Shown in pieces: positions 38,226-47,408 of a stretch of 64,000 bases of DNA (the first letter of the stretch is position 1; each line of letters begins with the position of its first letter). The DNA lies in assembly GCF_003258705.1 (NCBI RefSeq), contig NZ_CP029480.1, positions 4,898,001 through 4,962,000 on the forward strand. The letters are read 5' to 3'. Source of the stretch: Arcticibacterium luteifluviistationis (lineage in GTDB: Bacteria; Bacteroidota; Bacteroidia; Cytophagales; Spirosomataceae). The translations under genes were made by a program, and so were the position numbers. The notes under the pieces are model-generated. The model was not told the origin of the DNA. It made no database searches and was given only the letters and a program-made list of their open reading frames with translations.

Positions 38226-38471
38226 ATGAAAGGAAGAAATTTTATTATCAACTCTGGACTTTGTGCCGTAGTTGTTTAAGCATCAAGTTTTATCAAATTC
38301 GACGGAACACATTATGAGGGTGATTGTGAAACTACCTCAGATATTCATAGCCCATTTTATAGACCCAATAGCCCAGTTAGAAGAAATCTAGTAGACAATG
38401 GCGAGAAAGGAACTTTGGTAGAATTAAGTGGAAAAATCAAACACTTAGACTGCCCAAGTATGGTGTATTAA
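38226..38471 (+). pseudogene. Intradiol ring-cleavage dioxygenase, nonsense and 3'-truncated
   Basis: The frame starts MKGRNFIINSGLCAVVV, then a TAA at codon 18, then continues ASSFIKFDGTHYEGDCETTS, HSPFYRPNSPVRRNLVDNGE and LVELSGKIKHLDCPS before a stop. The PFYRPxxPxR and LSGxIxxxDC motifs are those of the N-terminal part of exported intradiol dioxygenases (protocatechuate 3,4-dioxygenase-like). The catalytic Tyr/His region is missing. One nonsense codon and loss of the 3' half show it is dead. Confidence 0.7.
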
Positions 38472-38546
38472 AAAGATTAGCCAACAGAATAAAAACATTG
38501 GGGTAGCCGAAAACCATCTAGAGTAGGCAAAATAAATTTTATAACG

Positions 38547-39059
38547 ATGAAAAAACAAAACTCTTACCTAGCAGGATTAGCTTTTTTAGCTCTAGTAACT
38601 TTTGGATGTAATGAAGTACAAGAGGGTTCTGAAGAAATCACAGACCAAATAGCCGCTGTTATGGAGCCTGATATGATGACTATCAAAACTGAAATCCAAG
38701 CGAAAGAAACCGCTTTTGCTGCAGCTCATACGGCAGGTGATGTAGACGCCATTTTGTCTTTCTATGCTGACGACGCTATAAGTATGGGAAATGACCAGCC
38801 GGCTATTAGCGGAGCTGAAGCTATGCGAAAAGATGTGGAAGCTGGTGTTGCAAAAAAAACAGAAAACAATGTAACCACTTTTGATGTTTCTGAAGTTTTT
38901 GGTTCCGAAAACCAGGTGACAGAAACTGGCGTTACGACAGTTAAAGACGCTGACGGGAAAGTGATTAGCACTGGAAAATACATGGCCGTATGGGAAAAAC
39001 GTAATGGCGAATATGTATGCATTAGAGATATCTACAACAATGATGCTCCTAAGAAATAA
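38547..39059 (+). CDS. NTF2-like (DUF4440/SnoaL-type) lipoprotein
   Basis: A 170-residue lipoprotein; the signal ends VTFGC. The mature part is a single NTF2-like cone (KETAFAAAHTAGDVDAILSF, YADDAISMG, GEYVCIRDIYNND). Members of this family bind small molecules or act as isomerases or cyclases, often with unknown substrate. A paralogue lies at 41175-41669. It follows a dead dioxygenase gene and precedes a double NTF2 protein. Confidence 0.8.
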   Translation: MKKQNSYLAGLAFLALVTFGCNEVQEGSEEITDQIAAVMEPDMMTIKTEIQAKETAFAAAHTAGDVDAILSFYADDAISMGNDQPAISGAEAMRKDVEAGVAKKTENNVTTFDVSEVFGSENQVTETGVTTVKDADGKVISTGKYMAVWEKRNGEYVCIRDIYNNDAPKK

Positions 39060-39177
39060 TTAGACACTCCAATTTTGTGCTTTTAAAATTCCCTAAACTG
39101 ATTCTACAAGACTTTTTTAACCTTAATAATTAACCTAAAATGTGCGGTATCAGCACCTTAAAAACGATAAAACTACC

Positions 39178-40116
39178 ATGAAAAAAATTACAGTATGTTT
39201 ATTGATGATGTTACCTTTCATCGGCTTTGGCCAAAAAAAGGAAAACGGTAAAATCTACATTGAGCACCCTGCCATAAATGTGGTGGATGCCTTTACTAAA
39301 GCAATGGTCAGTGGAGACACAGTAGCCATGGCTAAACATATGACCGATGATTTCATCTCATATAACCCAGTGACCTCAACTCAATTTGATAAAGGAACAA
39401 CTAAGTCACAGTTTCTAAGAAACGCTATGGTTTGGCATGATCAGCTTGATTATTATTCAATTAAAGCAATGGAGGGCTCTTATCCTGATGCCTTTGAATA
39501 CGCCAAAGACCCAAGCGACAATAATGCAGTCACGGTAGAATCTTGGGACATACTTAAAGGTGTACATAAAACAACAGGTGTTAAAGCAGATATGTTAATG
39601 CATCGTGCTTTTACCATTACTAAGGGTAATAAAATAAGAAGAGCAATGCTATATGTTAATCCTGAAGTAGGAAATGAAATTGGCCGAGGTTTTTCAGAGA
39701 GGACGAATGGCACTATTTACAGCCAACATGCAAACATAAACAGCCTAAGGTTAATGTTAGCTGCAGCTGAGAACGGAGCCTTTGAGAAATACTATAGCTT
39801 TTTCTCAGATGACGCCACTTTTAATGACATAAATGCAGATATTTTCAAAGCCATTTCTTTAGAAGATGATCAGGCTCAAAAGAAAGCCTTTTTAGAGAAT
39901 TTTGATATTGTTGCTTTTGAGCCAATTGGCTACCCAGACTATATGCATTACGAAATGGGTAACTCTGGAGTGCTATATTCTTGGTGGAATCTTCACCTTA
40001 CTAGAAAATCTGACAAGAAGGAAATTGAACTGCCTATACACTATCAGCATAATGTAAATAAAGATGGAAAGTTTAATAATGTAATCTCGTATTACAATGC
40101 GGCTTTATTGAAGTAA
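39178..40116 (+). CDS. Exported protein with two NTF2-like domains
   Basis: A 312-residue protein; the ATG at 39178 opens a signal peptide (ending IGFGQ), and an in-frame ATG at 39142 gives no signal at the N-terminus. Two SnoaL/NTF2-like halves are visible: about 30-165 (VVDAFTKAMVSGDTVAMAKH, MTDDFISYNP) and about 180-312 (LAAAENGAFEKYYSFFSDDA, INADIF). Function unknown; the repeat of the fold in one chain next to single-domain relatives suggests local duplication. A large hairpin closes the gene. Confidence 0.75.
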   Translation: MKKITVCLLMMLPFIGFGQKKENGKIYIEHPAINVVDAFTKAMVSGDTVAMAKHMTDDFISYNPVTSTQFDKGTTKSQFLRNAMVWHDQLDYYSIKAMEGSYPDAFEYAKDPSDNNAVTVESWDILKGVHKTTGVKADMLMHRAFTITKGNKIRRAMLYVNPEVGNEIGRGFSERTNGTIYSQHANINSLRLMLAAAENGAFEKYYSFFSDDATFNDINADIFKAISLEDDQAQKKAFLENFDIVAFEPIGYPDYMHYEMGNSGVLYSWWNLHLTRKSDKKEIELPIHYQHNVNKDGKFNNVISYYNAALLK

Positions 40117-40126
40117 TACTAAAAAA

Positions 40127-40188
40127 AATCACGGAGTTTTTAACTAGCAATTCCAACCTTGCTAAACCCAATTTAAAACTCCGTGGTT
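40127..40188 (+). terminator. Two-tier hairpin after the double NTF2 gene
   Basis: An outer 14-bp stem (AATCACGGAGTTTT with AAAACTCCGTGGTT, one G-T pair) encloses a smaller one (AGCAA with TTGCT). It probably stops transcription, although the inner loop makes it larger than a usual terminator. There is no T run on the plus strand. Confidence 0.55.
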
Positions 40189-40211
40189 ATATCAAACCCA
40201 AATGAAAATTC

Positions 40212-41150
40212 ATGAAAACAATAGGAATCATAGGAGGTGCAGGCTTCATAGGAAGCTACAACACCCAGAAATTTTTAAATGAAGGATACAAAGTCAAAGT
40301 ATCTACCACGGACATCTCCAATAAAAGCAAATACGAACATTTGCAAAATTTAAATAATGCCAAAAACTTAGAAATAGTACAACTAGACGTAGAAAACAAA
40401 GCAGAGCTTTCCAGTTTTTTAAAGGGTTGTGAAGTTATAGTTCACGGTGGAACTCCCTTTCAATTGGATGTCAAAGACCCGAAAACGGAGCTCTTTGACC
40501 CAACCATCAAGGGCACAGAAAACTTCTTGGGAGCAATCCAACAAACAGACGGTATCAAAAAGGTAGTGCTCATTGCCTCGGTGGCAGCTTATAATACGAA
40601 TTTCCCGCTGTTGCCTGATGGCAAAACAGACGGAAAGTCAATAAGCGAAAATGATGAGCCATTTATAAGTGAGCAGAGCCATCCGTATGCACAGGCCAAG
40701 TTCATTGCCAATCAGGCTGTCAATAAATTTATTGCTGAAAACCCAAAGCTAGGCTTTGAAATTGTCTCGGTTTCGCCTGTTGGCGTTATGGGTAAATCAT
40801 TATCGAACCGTGAAGATTCTACTTCCACGGGTTTGCAGTTTTTATTCAAAAACAAAATAGCCCCCAACCCATTTATTAAAATGTTCTATGACAACGACAT
40901 TCAGTTTGCCATTGTAGATGTGCAAGATGTAGCAAAGGGTATTTATCAATCTGCAACCACCCAGGGAATTCACGGTAAAAACTACCTTTTAAGCAGTGAA
41001 AGTTATAAAGTATCAGATATAAGCCTAATGCTCAATCATCAAAGCCCAGTTGGGAAACCTTCAATAATTTATAGCAACGAGCTTGCAAAACAAGATTTAG
41101 GTATGAGTTTTCAACCTGCTCTGGCAACACTCAATGGCTTTGATTCTTAG
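40212..41150 (+). CDS. NAD-dependent epimerase/dehydratase family protein (extended SDR)
   Basis: A 312-residue cytoplasmic enzyme. The cofactor motif is GIIGGAGFIGSYNTQKF at the N-terminus, and the active-site YAQAK (Tyr-x3-Lys) follows LIASVAAYNT, where the catalytic Ser is expected. Such SDRs reduce or epimerise sugars, nucleotide-sugars, or ketones and lactones. It sits among exported NTF2-like genes; 24 bases separate it from the next one, so those two may be cotranscribed. The substrate is unknown. Confidence 0.85.
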   Translation: MKTIGIIGGAGFIGSYNTQKFLNEGYKVKVSTTDISNKSKYEHLQNLNNAKNLEIVQLDVENKAELSSFLKGCEVIVHGGTPFQLDVKDPKTELFDPTIKGTENFLGAIQQTDGIKKVVLIASVAAYNTNFPLLPDGKTDGKSISENDEPFISEQSHPYAQAKFIANQAVNKFIAENPKLGFEIVSVSPVGVMGKSLSNREDSTSTGLQFLFKNKIAPNPFIKMFYDNDIQFAIVDVQDVAKGIYQSATTQGIHGKNYLLSSESYKVSDISLMLNHQSPVGKPSIIYSNELAKQDLGMSFQPALATLNGFDS

Positions 41151-41174
41151 GTAAACAAAATAAAAATAATAACA

Positions 41175-41669
41175 ATGAAGAAAATGAACAAGTATTTATT
41201 CTCAGCAGTCGCAGGATTATTCTTTGTAGCTACACTGAACAGTTGCACGCAAAATGCCACCGAATTAGATGAGACTGTTACTGAATTTAATTTAGAAACC
41301 GCTAAGGCTGAAATTGAAGAAGCCAATAAAAATTTTATGGCTTTAGTAGCAGCAGGAGATTCTGTTGGATTAGCCAATGCCTATACAGCCGATGCCAAAT
41401 TAATGAGCGGCGGAGCACCATCAGTTATAGGAAAAGCTAATATTCAGAGTGCAATTAGAGGAATGTTTGAATCTGGTTTAACTGGTATTGACTTAAGACT
41501 CGAAAATGTATACGGCACAGAAGACTTGATTGCCGAAGAAGGTGAACTGACCTTATATGCAGGCGATAATGTCATTGGAGAAGAAAAATACATTGTGCTT
41601 TGGAAAAAGGAAGATGGAAAATGGAAGTTATTTAGAGATATATTCAATTCGAATATGCCATCCGAATAA
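41175..41669 (+). CDS. NTF2-like (DUF4440/SnoaL-type) lipoprotein
   Basis: A 164-residue lipoprotein; the signal ends TLNSC. It is a single NTF2-like domain (NKNFMALVAAGDSVGLANAY, TADAKLMSGG, KWKLFRDIFNSN). It resembles the 170-residue lipoprotein at 38547 in length and end (RDIYNND against RDIFNSN), so they are likely paralogues. It follows the SDR gene by 24 bases. Confidence 0.8.
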   Translation: MKKMNKYLFSAVAGLFFVATLNSCTQNATELDETVTEFNLETAKAEIEEANKNFMALVAAGDSVGLANAYTADAKLMSGGAPSVIGKANIQSAIRGMFESGLTGIDLRLENVYGTEDLIAEEGELTLYAGDNVIGEEKYIVLWKKEDGKWKLFRDIFNSNMPSE

Positions 41670-41808
41670 TTCAGGTTTAAGCTTAATAACAAAGACACCT
41701 CCAGAAAGCTAATTTATATTTTTGGTTTGCCTAATCAATAAATGGTGTTAAGTTTAAGCGGATATCGTAGGCTGTGCTACTTATAGAAAACGATCATAAA
41801 AGGGCCTG

Positions 41809-41834
41809 TCTCGATAGCTATATGGCGATCGAGA
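41809..41834 (+). other. 5'-leader hairpin ahead of the M1 peptidase gene
   Basis: TCTCGAT pairs with ATCGAGA over an inner region, ending 19 bases before the start codon. It could influence translation or close the upstream gene; it has no T tail. Confidence 0.35.
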
Positions 41835-41853
41835 GCAAAAATCAATCAAAAAA

Positions 41854-43824
41854 ATGAAACGAAAACTAATCTTTTCACTTAGTCTTCTATTCTCTATTCA
41901 AACACTGTCTGCTCAGAACATATCGGGAAGTTGGTATGAAACTGCAAATCCAGATGCTGATTTAGAAGTCACTATTGATAAAAAGAGTGACACTTACTCA
42001 GGAACTTTCACCTGGAAATGGAAGAACTGGATTAATACAGTTAATGCACCACTTGACAATGTGTTGATTAAGAATGATTCACTTTTATTAGAATTGACTC
42101 ATGCAAACCGCACGACCAATTATAAATTAAGATGGAATGATAAAACGAAAAGCTACGAAGGTTTCTATTATCTCGGTACACGTAATATGGGTCCCGTAAG
42201 CCTTAGCAGAACGCCTATCAAACGAGATATGACAATCGAGGCTGTCTCCAAAAAAACATACACTAGACAAGATACGCTAAGAGGTAAGATTACTCCCGAA
42301 AGAGCATGGTGGAATTTGACCCACTATAATTTGGATTTTGAATTTGACATCGAAAATAAATACTTAAAGGGATCTAATATTATTCAATACACTGTATTAG
42401 AACCCAAAAATGTGATGCAAATTGACTTACAGGCCCCTATGAAAATCACCGAAGTTTACCAAGCAGGTGCATCGTTGACTTTTAAACAAGAGGGAAGTGC
42501 CTACTTTATCCAATTAAATCAAGAGCAAGTCAAAGGTTCATCAAAAGAAATCGAGGTGTTTTATGAAGGCAGTCCTAGGGTAGATCCAAATCCACCATGG
42601 GGTGGAGGTTTCACATACAAGCAAGATGCAAACGGTAAGCCATTCATTTATTCAGCATGCCAAGGTGATGGGGCTAGTTTATGGTGGCCAAACAAAGACC
42701 ACATGTACGATGAGCCTGATAATGGCATGAAAATAAGTATAACTGTGCCTGAAGACCTGATGGCCGTAGCAAATGGAAAACTGACAGCTACAGAAAAGAA
42801 AGATAATGGAAAAACCACCTATGAATGGACAGTAGTTAACCCCATAAATAGCTATGGCGTTAGTCTTAACGTGGCAGATTACGTTCATTTTTCAGCCCCA
42901 TTCAAAGGGATGAAAGGAGAACTTCCATGTAATTATTATGTTTTACCAGAAAATCTAGAAAAAGCCAAGACCCAATTTAAGCAAGCACACTTAATGTTAG
43001 AAGCTTTTGAGCATTGGTTTGGCCCTTACCCATTTTATGAAGATGGATATAAACTTGTAGAAGGAACAGGCATGGAACATCAGAGTTCTATTGGTTATTC
43101 AGGATACCAAAATGGCATAAGTGGTGGTAGCGATCTTTCAGGTACTGGCTGGGGGCTTAAATTCGATTATTTAATAATCCATGAATCTGGCCATGAATGG
43201 TTTGCTAATAATATCACTTACAAAGACATTGCTGATATGTGGGTTCATGAAGGATTCACAACCTACGCTGAAGCCCTATATATTGAATATCATTTTGGAA
43301 AAAGAGCGGGAGAAGAATATCTAAAAGGAATATCCCAAGGTATTAAAAATGACAAGCCCATCATTGGCGATTATGATGTTAATGATACCGATTATACAGG
43401 GGACATATACCCTAAAGGTGCTGCACTCCTGCATACGTTAAGGCAGGTTATTAATGATGATGAAAAGTGGCGTAAGATCCTCATCGGTTTAAATACAGAT
43501 TTCTATCATAAAACTATTACATCTGTTGATGTTGAAAATTACATAGCAAAACATTCTGGAATAGACCTAAGTACCTTTTTTGCTCAATACTTAAGAACCA
43601 CGCAAATACCAACTTTAGAATACTACTTTAAAGATAACAAATTTGCATACCGATGGATAAATGCCGTTCCCGGATTTGATATGCCAGTAAAAGTAAAACT
43701 CGATAAGCAAGAGCTATGGATTAAACCTACCACCAATTGGACGCACGAGTTTACAGAAGACCCTAAAAAGGAATTAATAATTGATTCTAATTTTTATGTT
43801 TCAAGTTTCAGAAACATGAAATAG
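41854..43824 (+). CDS. Exported M1-family metallopeptidase
   Basis: A 656-residue protein with a signal peptide ending LSAQ. Residues about 20-130 form an extra beta domain (SGSWYETANPDADLEVTIDK) not found in plain M1 enzymes. The zinc site is HESGHEWF (His443, Glu444, His447) with Glu466 in WVHEGFTTYAE, and the substrate-binding loop is VEGTGMEHQS, replacing the usual GAMEN. It would trim peptides in the periplasm or outside the cell. A short hairpin at 41809-41834 lies in its leader. Confidence 0.9.
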   Translation: MKRKLIFSLSLLFSIQTLSAQNISGSWYETANPDADLEVTIDKKSDTYSGTFTWKWKNWINTVNAPLDNVLIKNDSLLLELTHANRTTNYKLRWNDKTKSYEGFYYLGTRNMGPVSLSRTPIKRDMTIEAVSKKTYTRQDTLRGKITPERAWWNLTHYNLDFEFDIENKYLKGSNIIQYTVLEPKNVMQIDLQAPMKITEVYQAGASLTFKQEGSAYFIQLNQEQVKGSSKEIEVFYEGSPRVDPNPPWGGGFTYKQDANGKPFIYSACQGDGASLWWPNKDHMYDEPDNGMKISITVPEDLMAVANGKLTATEKKDNGKTTYEWTVVNPINSYGVSLNVADYVHFSAPFKGMKGELPCNYYVLPENLEKAKTQFKQAHLMLEAFEHWFGPYPFYEDGYKLVEGTGMEHQSSIGYSGYQNGISGGSDLSGTGWGLKFDYLIIHESGHEWFANNITYKDIADMWVHEGFTTYAEALYIEYHFGKRAGEEYLKGISQGIKNDKPIIGDYDVNDTDYTGDIYPKGAALLHTLRQVINDDEKWRKILIGLNTDFYHKTITSVDVENYIAKHSGIDLSTFFAQYLRTTQIPTLEYYFKDNKFAYRWINAVPGFDMPVKVKLDKQELWIKPTTNWTHEFTEDPKKELIIDSNFYVSSFRNMK

Positions 43825-43938
43825 TGATAAGAGTAAAAAAGGTGGTGATTTAACCAAGAACCTAGTCAAAATTTAAGAACTTAGCCAGTAGACCTTAAGA
43901 AATAAAAAAACAAAACGATATCTTATTAAAACAACACC

Positions 43939-44241
43939 ATGATTAAATTAACTGTACTTTACGGACACCCTACTGACCCAGCTGCTTTTGAAAGCTATTA
44001 TGCTACTACTCACATGCCATTAGTAGGTAAAATAAAGGAAATTGAAAAAGCAGAAACTACCATGTTTCTTGACGAAGCTGATGGAAGCAAACCTGCCTAC
44101 TATCGAATGGCCGAATTGTGGTTTTCAAGCATTGAAGAATTACAAGCAGGCATGGGCTCTCCAGAAGGGCAAGCAACAGCGAGAGACATCGCAAATTTTG
44201 CTACTGGAGGTGTTACACTTTTAACGGGGTCTGTAGAATAG
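43939..44241 (+). CDS. EthD-family protein
   Basis: A 100-residue ferredoxin-like (dimeric alpha/beta barrel) protein with the family features KLTVLYGHPTDPAAFESYY and THMPLVGKI. EthD proteins help in breakdown of ethers and some aromatic compounds or are of unknown function. It stands alone, with a strong terminator 43 bases after it. Confidence 0.85.
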   Translation: MIKLTVLYGHPTDPAAFESYYATTHMPLVGKIKEIEKAETTMFLDEADGSKPAYYRMAELWFSSIEELQAGMGSPEGQATARDIANFATGGVTLLTGSVE

Positions 44242-44284
44242 CAAATTAATAGTAATTAAATCGAATCCTTATTCCAAGAATCAG

Positions 44285-44324
44285 AAAAGACCCGTCCTAA
44301 TAATTTAGAGACGGGTCTTTTTTT
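44285..44324 (+). terminator. Rho-independent terminator after the EthD gene
   Basis: A 12-bp perfect stem (AAAAGACCCGTC with GACGGGTCTTTT), a 13-base loop and a T run. Confidence 0.9.
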
Positions 44325-44451
44325 GACACAAACTCAACAAAAAAAGGCAGTAAAGTATTACCAATATTAAGATTTACAACTCAATATTAAGTTTATGTTA
44401 AATTATTATTAATAAATGTAACTTGTATATGATTCACAAAGCCCCGACATC

Positions 44452-44838
44452 ATGAACAAGTTTATCACCCTATTTCTTTTAAGTACCTTATTTGCTTGCC
44501 ATAAAAGCTCCTATAAAATGGAGAAAACGACGAACATTGACTTCCCTAATTATAGTAAATCTTTCGCCATTATCGAAAGGCAAAAAAGTAACAGCATTGA
44601 AAATAAACTAACCCCTATTGTGCGTAAGCATCTCATAAAATCTAAATGGATTTATGATGATCAAAATCCCGACTTTTATGTTAACATCGCGTACGACGAA
44701 CGTTATCAAAGCTTACAACTTAGTCTACTAGAGACCAAAGACCTTCGCTGTATTTGGCAAGGAAAAATATTTGAACTACCTGCTACTAAGCATGATTTCC
44801 AAATGGAACGTATAGTGTATTCCGCATTTAGCAAGTAG
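44452..44838 (+). CDS. Small DUF4136-like lipoprotein
   Basis: A 128-residue lipoprotein; the signal ends LFAC. The body (NIDFPNYSKSFAIIERQK, DDQNPDFYVNIAYDERYQ, LETKDLRCIWQGKI) has the look of DUF4136 proteins, where a pseudo-lipobox is followed by 'dF..Y.tfa' and a C-terminal 'iWrG'. The role is unknown. It is a single gene. Confidence 0.65.
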   Translation: MNKFITLFLLSTLFACHKSSYKMEKTTNIDFPNYSKSFAIIERQKSNSIENKLTPIVRKHLIKSKWIYDDQNPDFYVNIAYDERYQSLQLSLLETKDLRCIWQGKIFELPATKHDFQMERIVYSAFSK

Positions 44839-44940
44839 TTATTAATTCCTAAACCAAAATATAACATTTGCATAACTCTAATTTAGCTCTTAGAACACTA
44901 GAAAGAGCTATATTTACCATGGAAACTATTTCTTTAAGCC

Positions 44941-45486
44941 ATGGAAAAAGAAATCCTTGTATCAGATGTAATTCGTGACATTTTTGAGCGAAAAGCTCAT
45001 GAAGCCTATTATGGCGAAGAAGTGACCCAGCTTCAGCATGCTGTTCAAGCCTATCAACTTGCCAAAGAAAAAAACGCCGATTTAGAATTATGCATCGGGG
45101 CTTTTCTGCATGACATAGGCCATATGATAGATGAAGACACCGAAGAACTTGGTGCTATTCATCATGAGCAAGGAGGTGCAACATGGCTGGCAGAAAACGG
45201 GTTTTCAGAACGAATAGTAGCAGTAGCCGGCGAACATGTGAACGCTAAAAGATACCTCTGCTATAAATACCTATCTTACAGAGCAAAGCTATCTGAAGCC
45301 AGCAAAGCCACATTAATTTTACAAGGCGGCATCATGAAACCTTCAGAAGCCGCAGTCTTTCAAGAGCACCCCTATTTTGATGATATCATTTTAGTGCGAC
45401 TTTGGGATGAGCAAGCCAAAGACAAAAACAAAGAACCCATTAATACAGAAATTATTTACAACCAAATTGATCAATTATTCCAATAA
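44941..45486 (+). CDS. PhnZ-like HD-domain oxygenase (phosphonate degradation)
   Basis: A 181-residue HD-domain protein. The residues known to bind the mixed-valent di-iron centre and substrate in PhnZ are in place: Tyr24, Glu27, His33, His57-Asp58 (FLHDIGHM), His61, His74/75 and His99 followed by Lys103-Arg104. PhnZ cleaves the C-P bond of 1-hydroxy-2-aminoethylphosphonate to glycine and phosphate. Its length fits, and the next genes and those on the opposite strand include other phosphonate-linked families. A PhnY dioxygenase to make the hydroxylated substrate is not seen nearby. It is 1 base from the next gene. Confidence 0.8.
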   Translation: MEKEILVSDVIRDIFERKAHEAYYGEEVTQLQHAVQAYQLAKEKNADLELCIGAFLHDIGHMIDEDTEELGAIHHEQGGATWLAENGFSERIVAVAGEHVNAKRYLCYKYLSYRAKLSEASKATLILQGGIMKPSEAAVFQEHPYFDDIILVRLWDEQAKDKNKEPINTEIIYNQIDQLFQ

Positions 45487-45487
45487 C

Positions 45488-46558
45488 ATGAAAATCAAAC
45501 TTTTATCTCTTTTGCTATGCATGAGCATGGCTAGCTTTGCCCAGAAAACAGAAAACGTAATTATTGTAACCCTTGACGGACTAAGATGGCAAGAGGTTTT
45601 TCAAGGTGCCGACAGTGAACTATTAAATGATGAAAAGTACACGGAATCTATAAAAAAAACTACCGAAACATTTTGGGCAGATGATGCCACCCAAAGAAGA
45701 GAAATGCTTATGCCTTTTCTGTGGAGTACCGTAAAAAACGAAGGAATTATTATTGGAAACAGAAACCTAGGCAGTAAAATTGACATCAAAAACCCTTATG
45801 CCTTTTCTTACCCAGGATACAATGAAATCTTAACAGGATATCCTGACAAAAAAGTTAACTCTAACGACAAAATAAACAACGAGAATGTCACTGTTTTGGA
45901 GTTTTTGAACAAAAAACCTGCATTTAAAGGAAAAGTAGCTGCTTTTTCTACTTGGGATGTGTTTCCTTATATCATAAACGAAGAACGTAGTGGTATTTAT
46001 GTAAACACTGCTCGTGATTTAAGCGAGGTAACGCATACTAAAACAGAAGCTCTTCTAAATGACATGGAACAAACTGTACCAAGTTTGGCCAGTTCAAGGC
46101 ATGACTATCTTACTTTTTATCACGCTTTTGATTACTTAGAAACGAAGAAGCCAAAAGTACTTTATCTTGCTTTTGACGAGACTGACGAATTTGCACACGA
46201 AGGAAAATATCGTGAATACTTATATGCAGCAAACACCATTGACACATACATCAGTAAACTATGGGAGTTTTGTCAAAATGACCCGCAGTACAAAAACAAA
46301 ACGACTATTATTATAGCTACTGACCATGGACGTGGAGACGCTATCAAATCTCAATGGACTAGCCATGGTGAAGATATCAAAGACGGTCGTTCTATTTGGA
46401 TGGCGGCTATGGGCCCTGATACCCCTTCAAACGGTGAAATAGATTTTGAGCATCAAAACCACCAAAACGAAATAGCTGCTACAGTAGCTAAACTATTAGG
46501 ACAGAAGTTTGAGAATGGTCACGAGATTGGTAAGCCTATTGAGCTAATTATTAAATAA
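45488..46558 (+). CDS. Exported alkaline-phosphatase-superfamily phosphodiesterase
   Basis: A 356-residue protein; the ATG at 45488 opens a signal peptide (ending ASFAQ), one base after the HD gene's stop, so both are cotranscribed. Metal ligands of the superfamily are visible: VTLDGLRWQEVF at the start, SYPGYNEILTGY as the nucleophile region, TDHGRG and TSHGED near the end. It would hydrolyse phosphate esters outside the cytoplasm and may feed phosphate or phosphonate esters to the pathway. It ends just before a converging gene. Confidence 0.85.
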   Translation: MKIKLLSLLLCMSMASFAQKTENVIIVTLDGLRWQEVFQGADSELLNDEKYTESIKKTTETFWADDATQRREMLMPFLWSTVKNEGIIIGNRNLGSKIDIKNPYAFSYPGYNEILTGYPDKKVNSNDKINNENVTVLEFLNKKPAFKGKVAAFSTWDVFPYIINEERSGIYVNTARDLSEVTHTKTEALLNDMEQTVPSLASSRHDYLTFYHAFDYLETKKPKVLYLAFDETDEFAHEGKYREYLYAANTIDTYISKLWEFCQNDPQYKNKTTIIIATDHGRGDAIKSQWTSHGEDIKDGRSIWMAAMGPDTPSNGEIDFEHQNHQNEIAATVAKLLGQKFENGHEIGKPIELIIK

Positions 46559-46565
46559 GAGAATT

Positions 46566-46590
46566 AAAGGTCGGGTTTTACCCGGCCTTT
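46566..46590. terminator. Shared terminator of converging genes
   Basis: An 11-bp stem (AAAGGTCGGGT with ACCCGGCCTTT, one G-T pair) and a 3-base loop lie between the two stop codons. On the minus strand the hairpin overlaps the last four codons and stop of the converging metallophosphoesterase gene. Confidence 0.75.
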
Positions 46591-47408
46591 ATCATTTCCT
46601 TTTCTCTAGCTTTAACTGGGTCCATCATATAGGTAATGATGCTGTTATCTTTCAACAGTTCTACCACTCTAAAACCCTTATAATCGGTACCCCAACTTCC
46701 GCCAATGTGCGAATCGAATATAAAAGGAATATCGTTATGCATTCTCACGCCATCTTGGTCATGCTCATGCCCATGAAATACAGCTCTAATATTAGGATAA
46801 TCTCTCAGTAAAAGGAAAAACTCAGGAGTCTCAATACCATTGGCCGTCCATTTAGCCTGCGGAATATGTATAAAAATAAATACGTTTTTGGGCTTTGCGA
46901 AAGAGTCTAATTGATTCCTCATCCAGGTTAAATCTGGTGAAAGGTATGTCCCATTTTCATCAGATGTAGTGGCAAATAGAAATGCAGTTCCTTTTTCTTC
47001 AAAAGCAAAATTGACAGGCATTCCCCAGATAGTATTCCATTCTGAATCTGAAATTTTATCGTGATTCCCCTTTGTGACATAGTAAGGAATCTCCAGTTGG
47101 TCTGCCTTGGCTTTCACCAGCGGCATAAGATGTGGTTCATCATGAATCAAGTCCCCATTTATAACACAAAAATCACTGGGCATTTGATTCTGAAACAAGT
47201 TTGCCTTGTCTCTGAAATTATCAAACATAGCCTCAAAAGGCGTATTGGGCTGGCCATAATGGGCATCAGAAGCCACTAGAAACCGAAGTTTAACCTTACT
47301 TTTTAAACCTGATAGTTCGTTTGCTGATAAGCTTTGGAAACCTCCTGCACCCAAAATCAAGGTAGCCATAGAAGCGTTTCTTAAAAAGTCTCTGCGTGAT
47401 GTGTTCAT
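46578..47408 (-). CDS. Exported metallophosphoesterase with Tat-like signal
   Basis: A 276-residue protein. The N-terminus has a twin-arginine-type signal (SRRDFLRNAS, then a hydrophobic stretch). The calcineurin-fold metal motifs are SDAHYG, NGDLIHDE, GNHD and HGHEHD. It would hydrolyse a phosphomonoester or diester in the periplasm. It faces the PhnZ and phosphodiesterase genes, so a place in the same phosphonate or phosphate supply set is plausible but not proven. Confidence 0.88.
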   Translation of the reverse strand: MNTSRRDFLRNASMATLILGAGGFQSLSANELSGLKSKVKLRFLVASDAHYGQPNTPFEAMFDNFRDKANLFQNQMPSDFCVINGDLIHDEPHLMPLVKAKADQLEIPYYVTKGNHDKISDSEWNTIWGMPVNFAFEEKGTAFLFATTSDENGTYLSPDLTWMRNQLDSFAKPKNVFIFIHIPQAKWTANGIETPEFFLLLRDYPNIRAVFHGHEHDQDGVRMHNDIPFIFDSHIGGSWGTDYKGFRVVELLKDNSIITYMMDPVKAREKEMIKAG

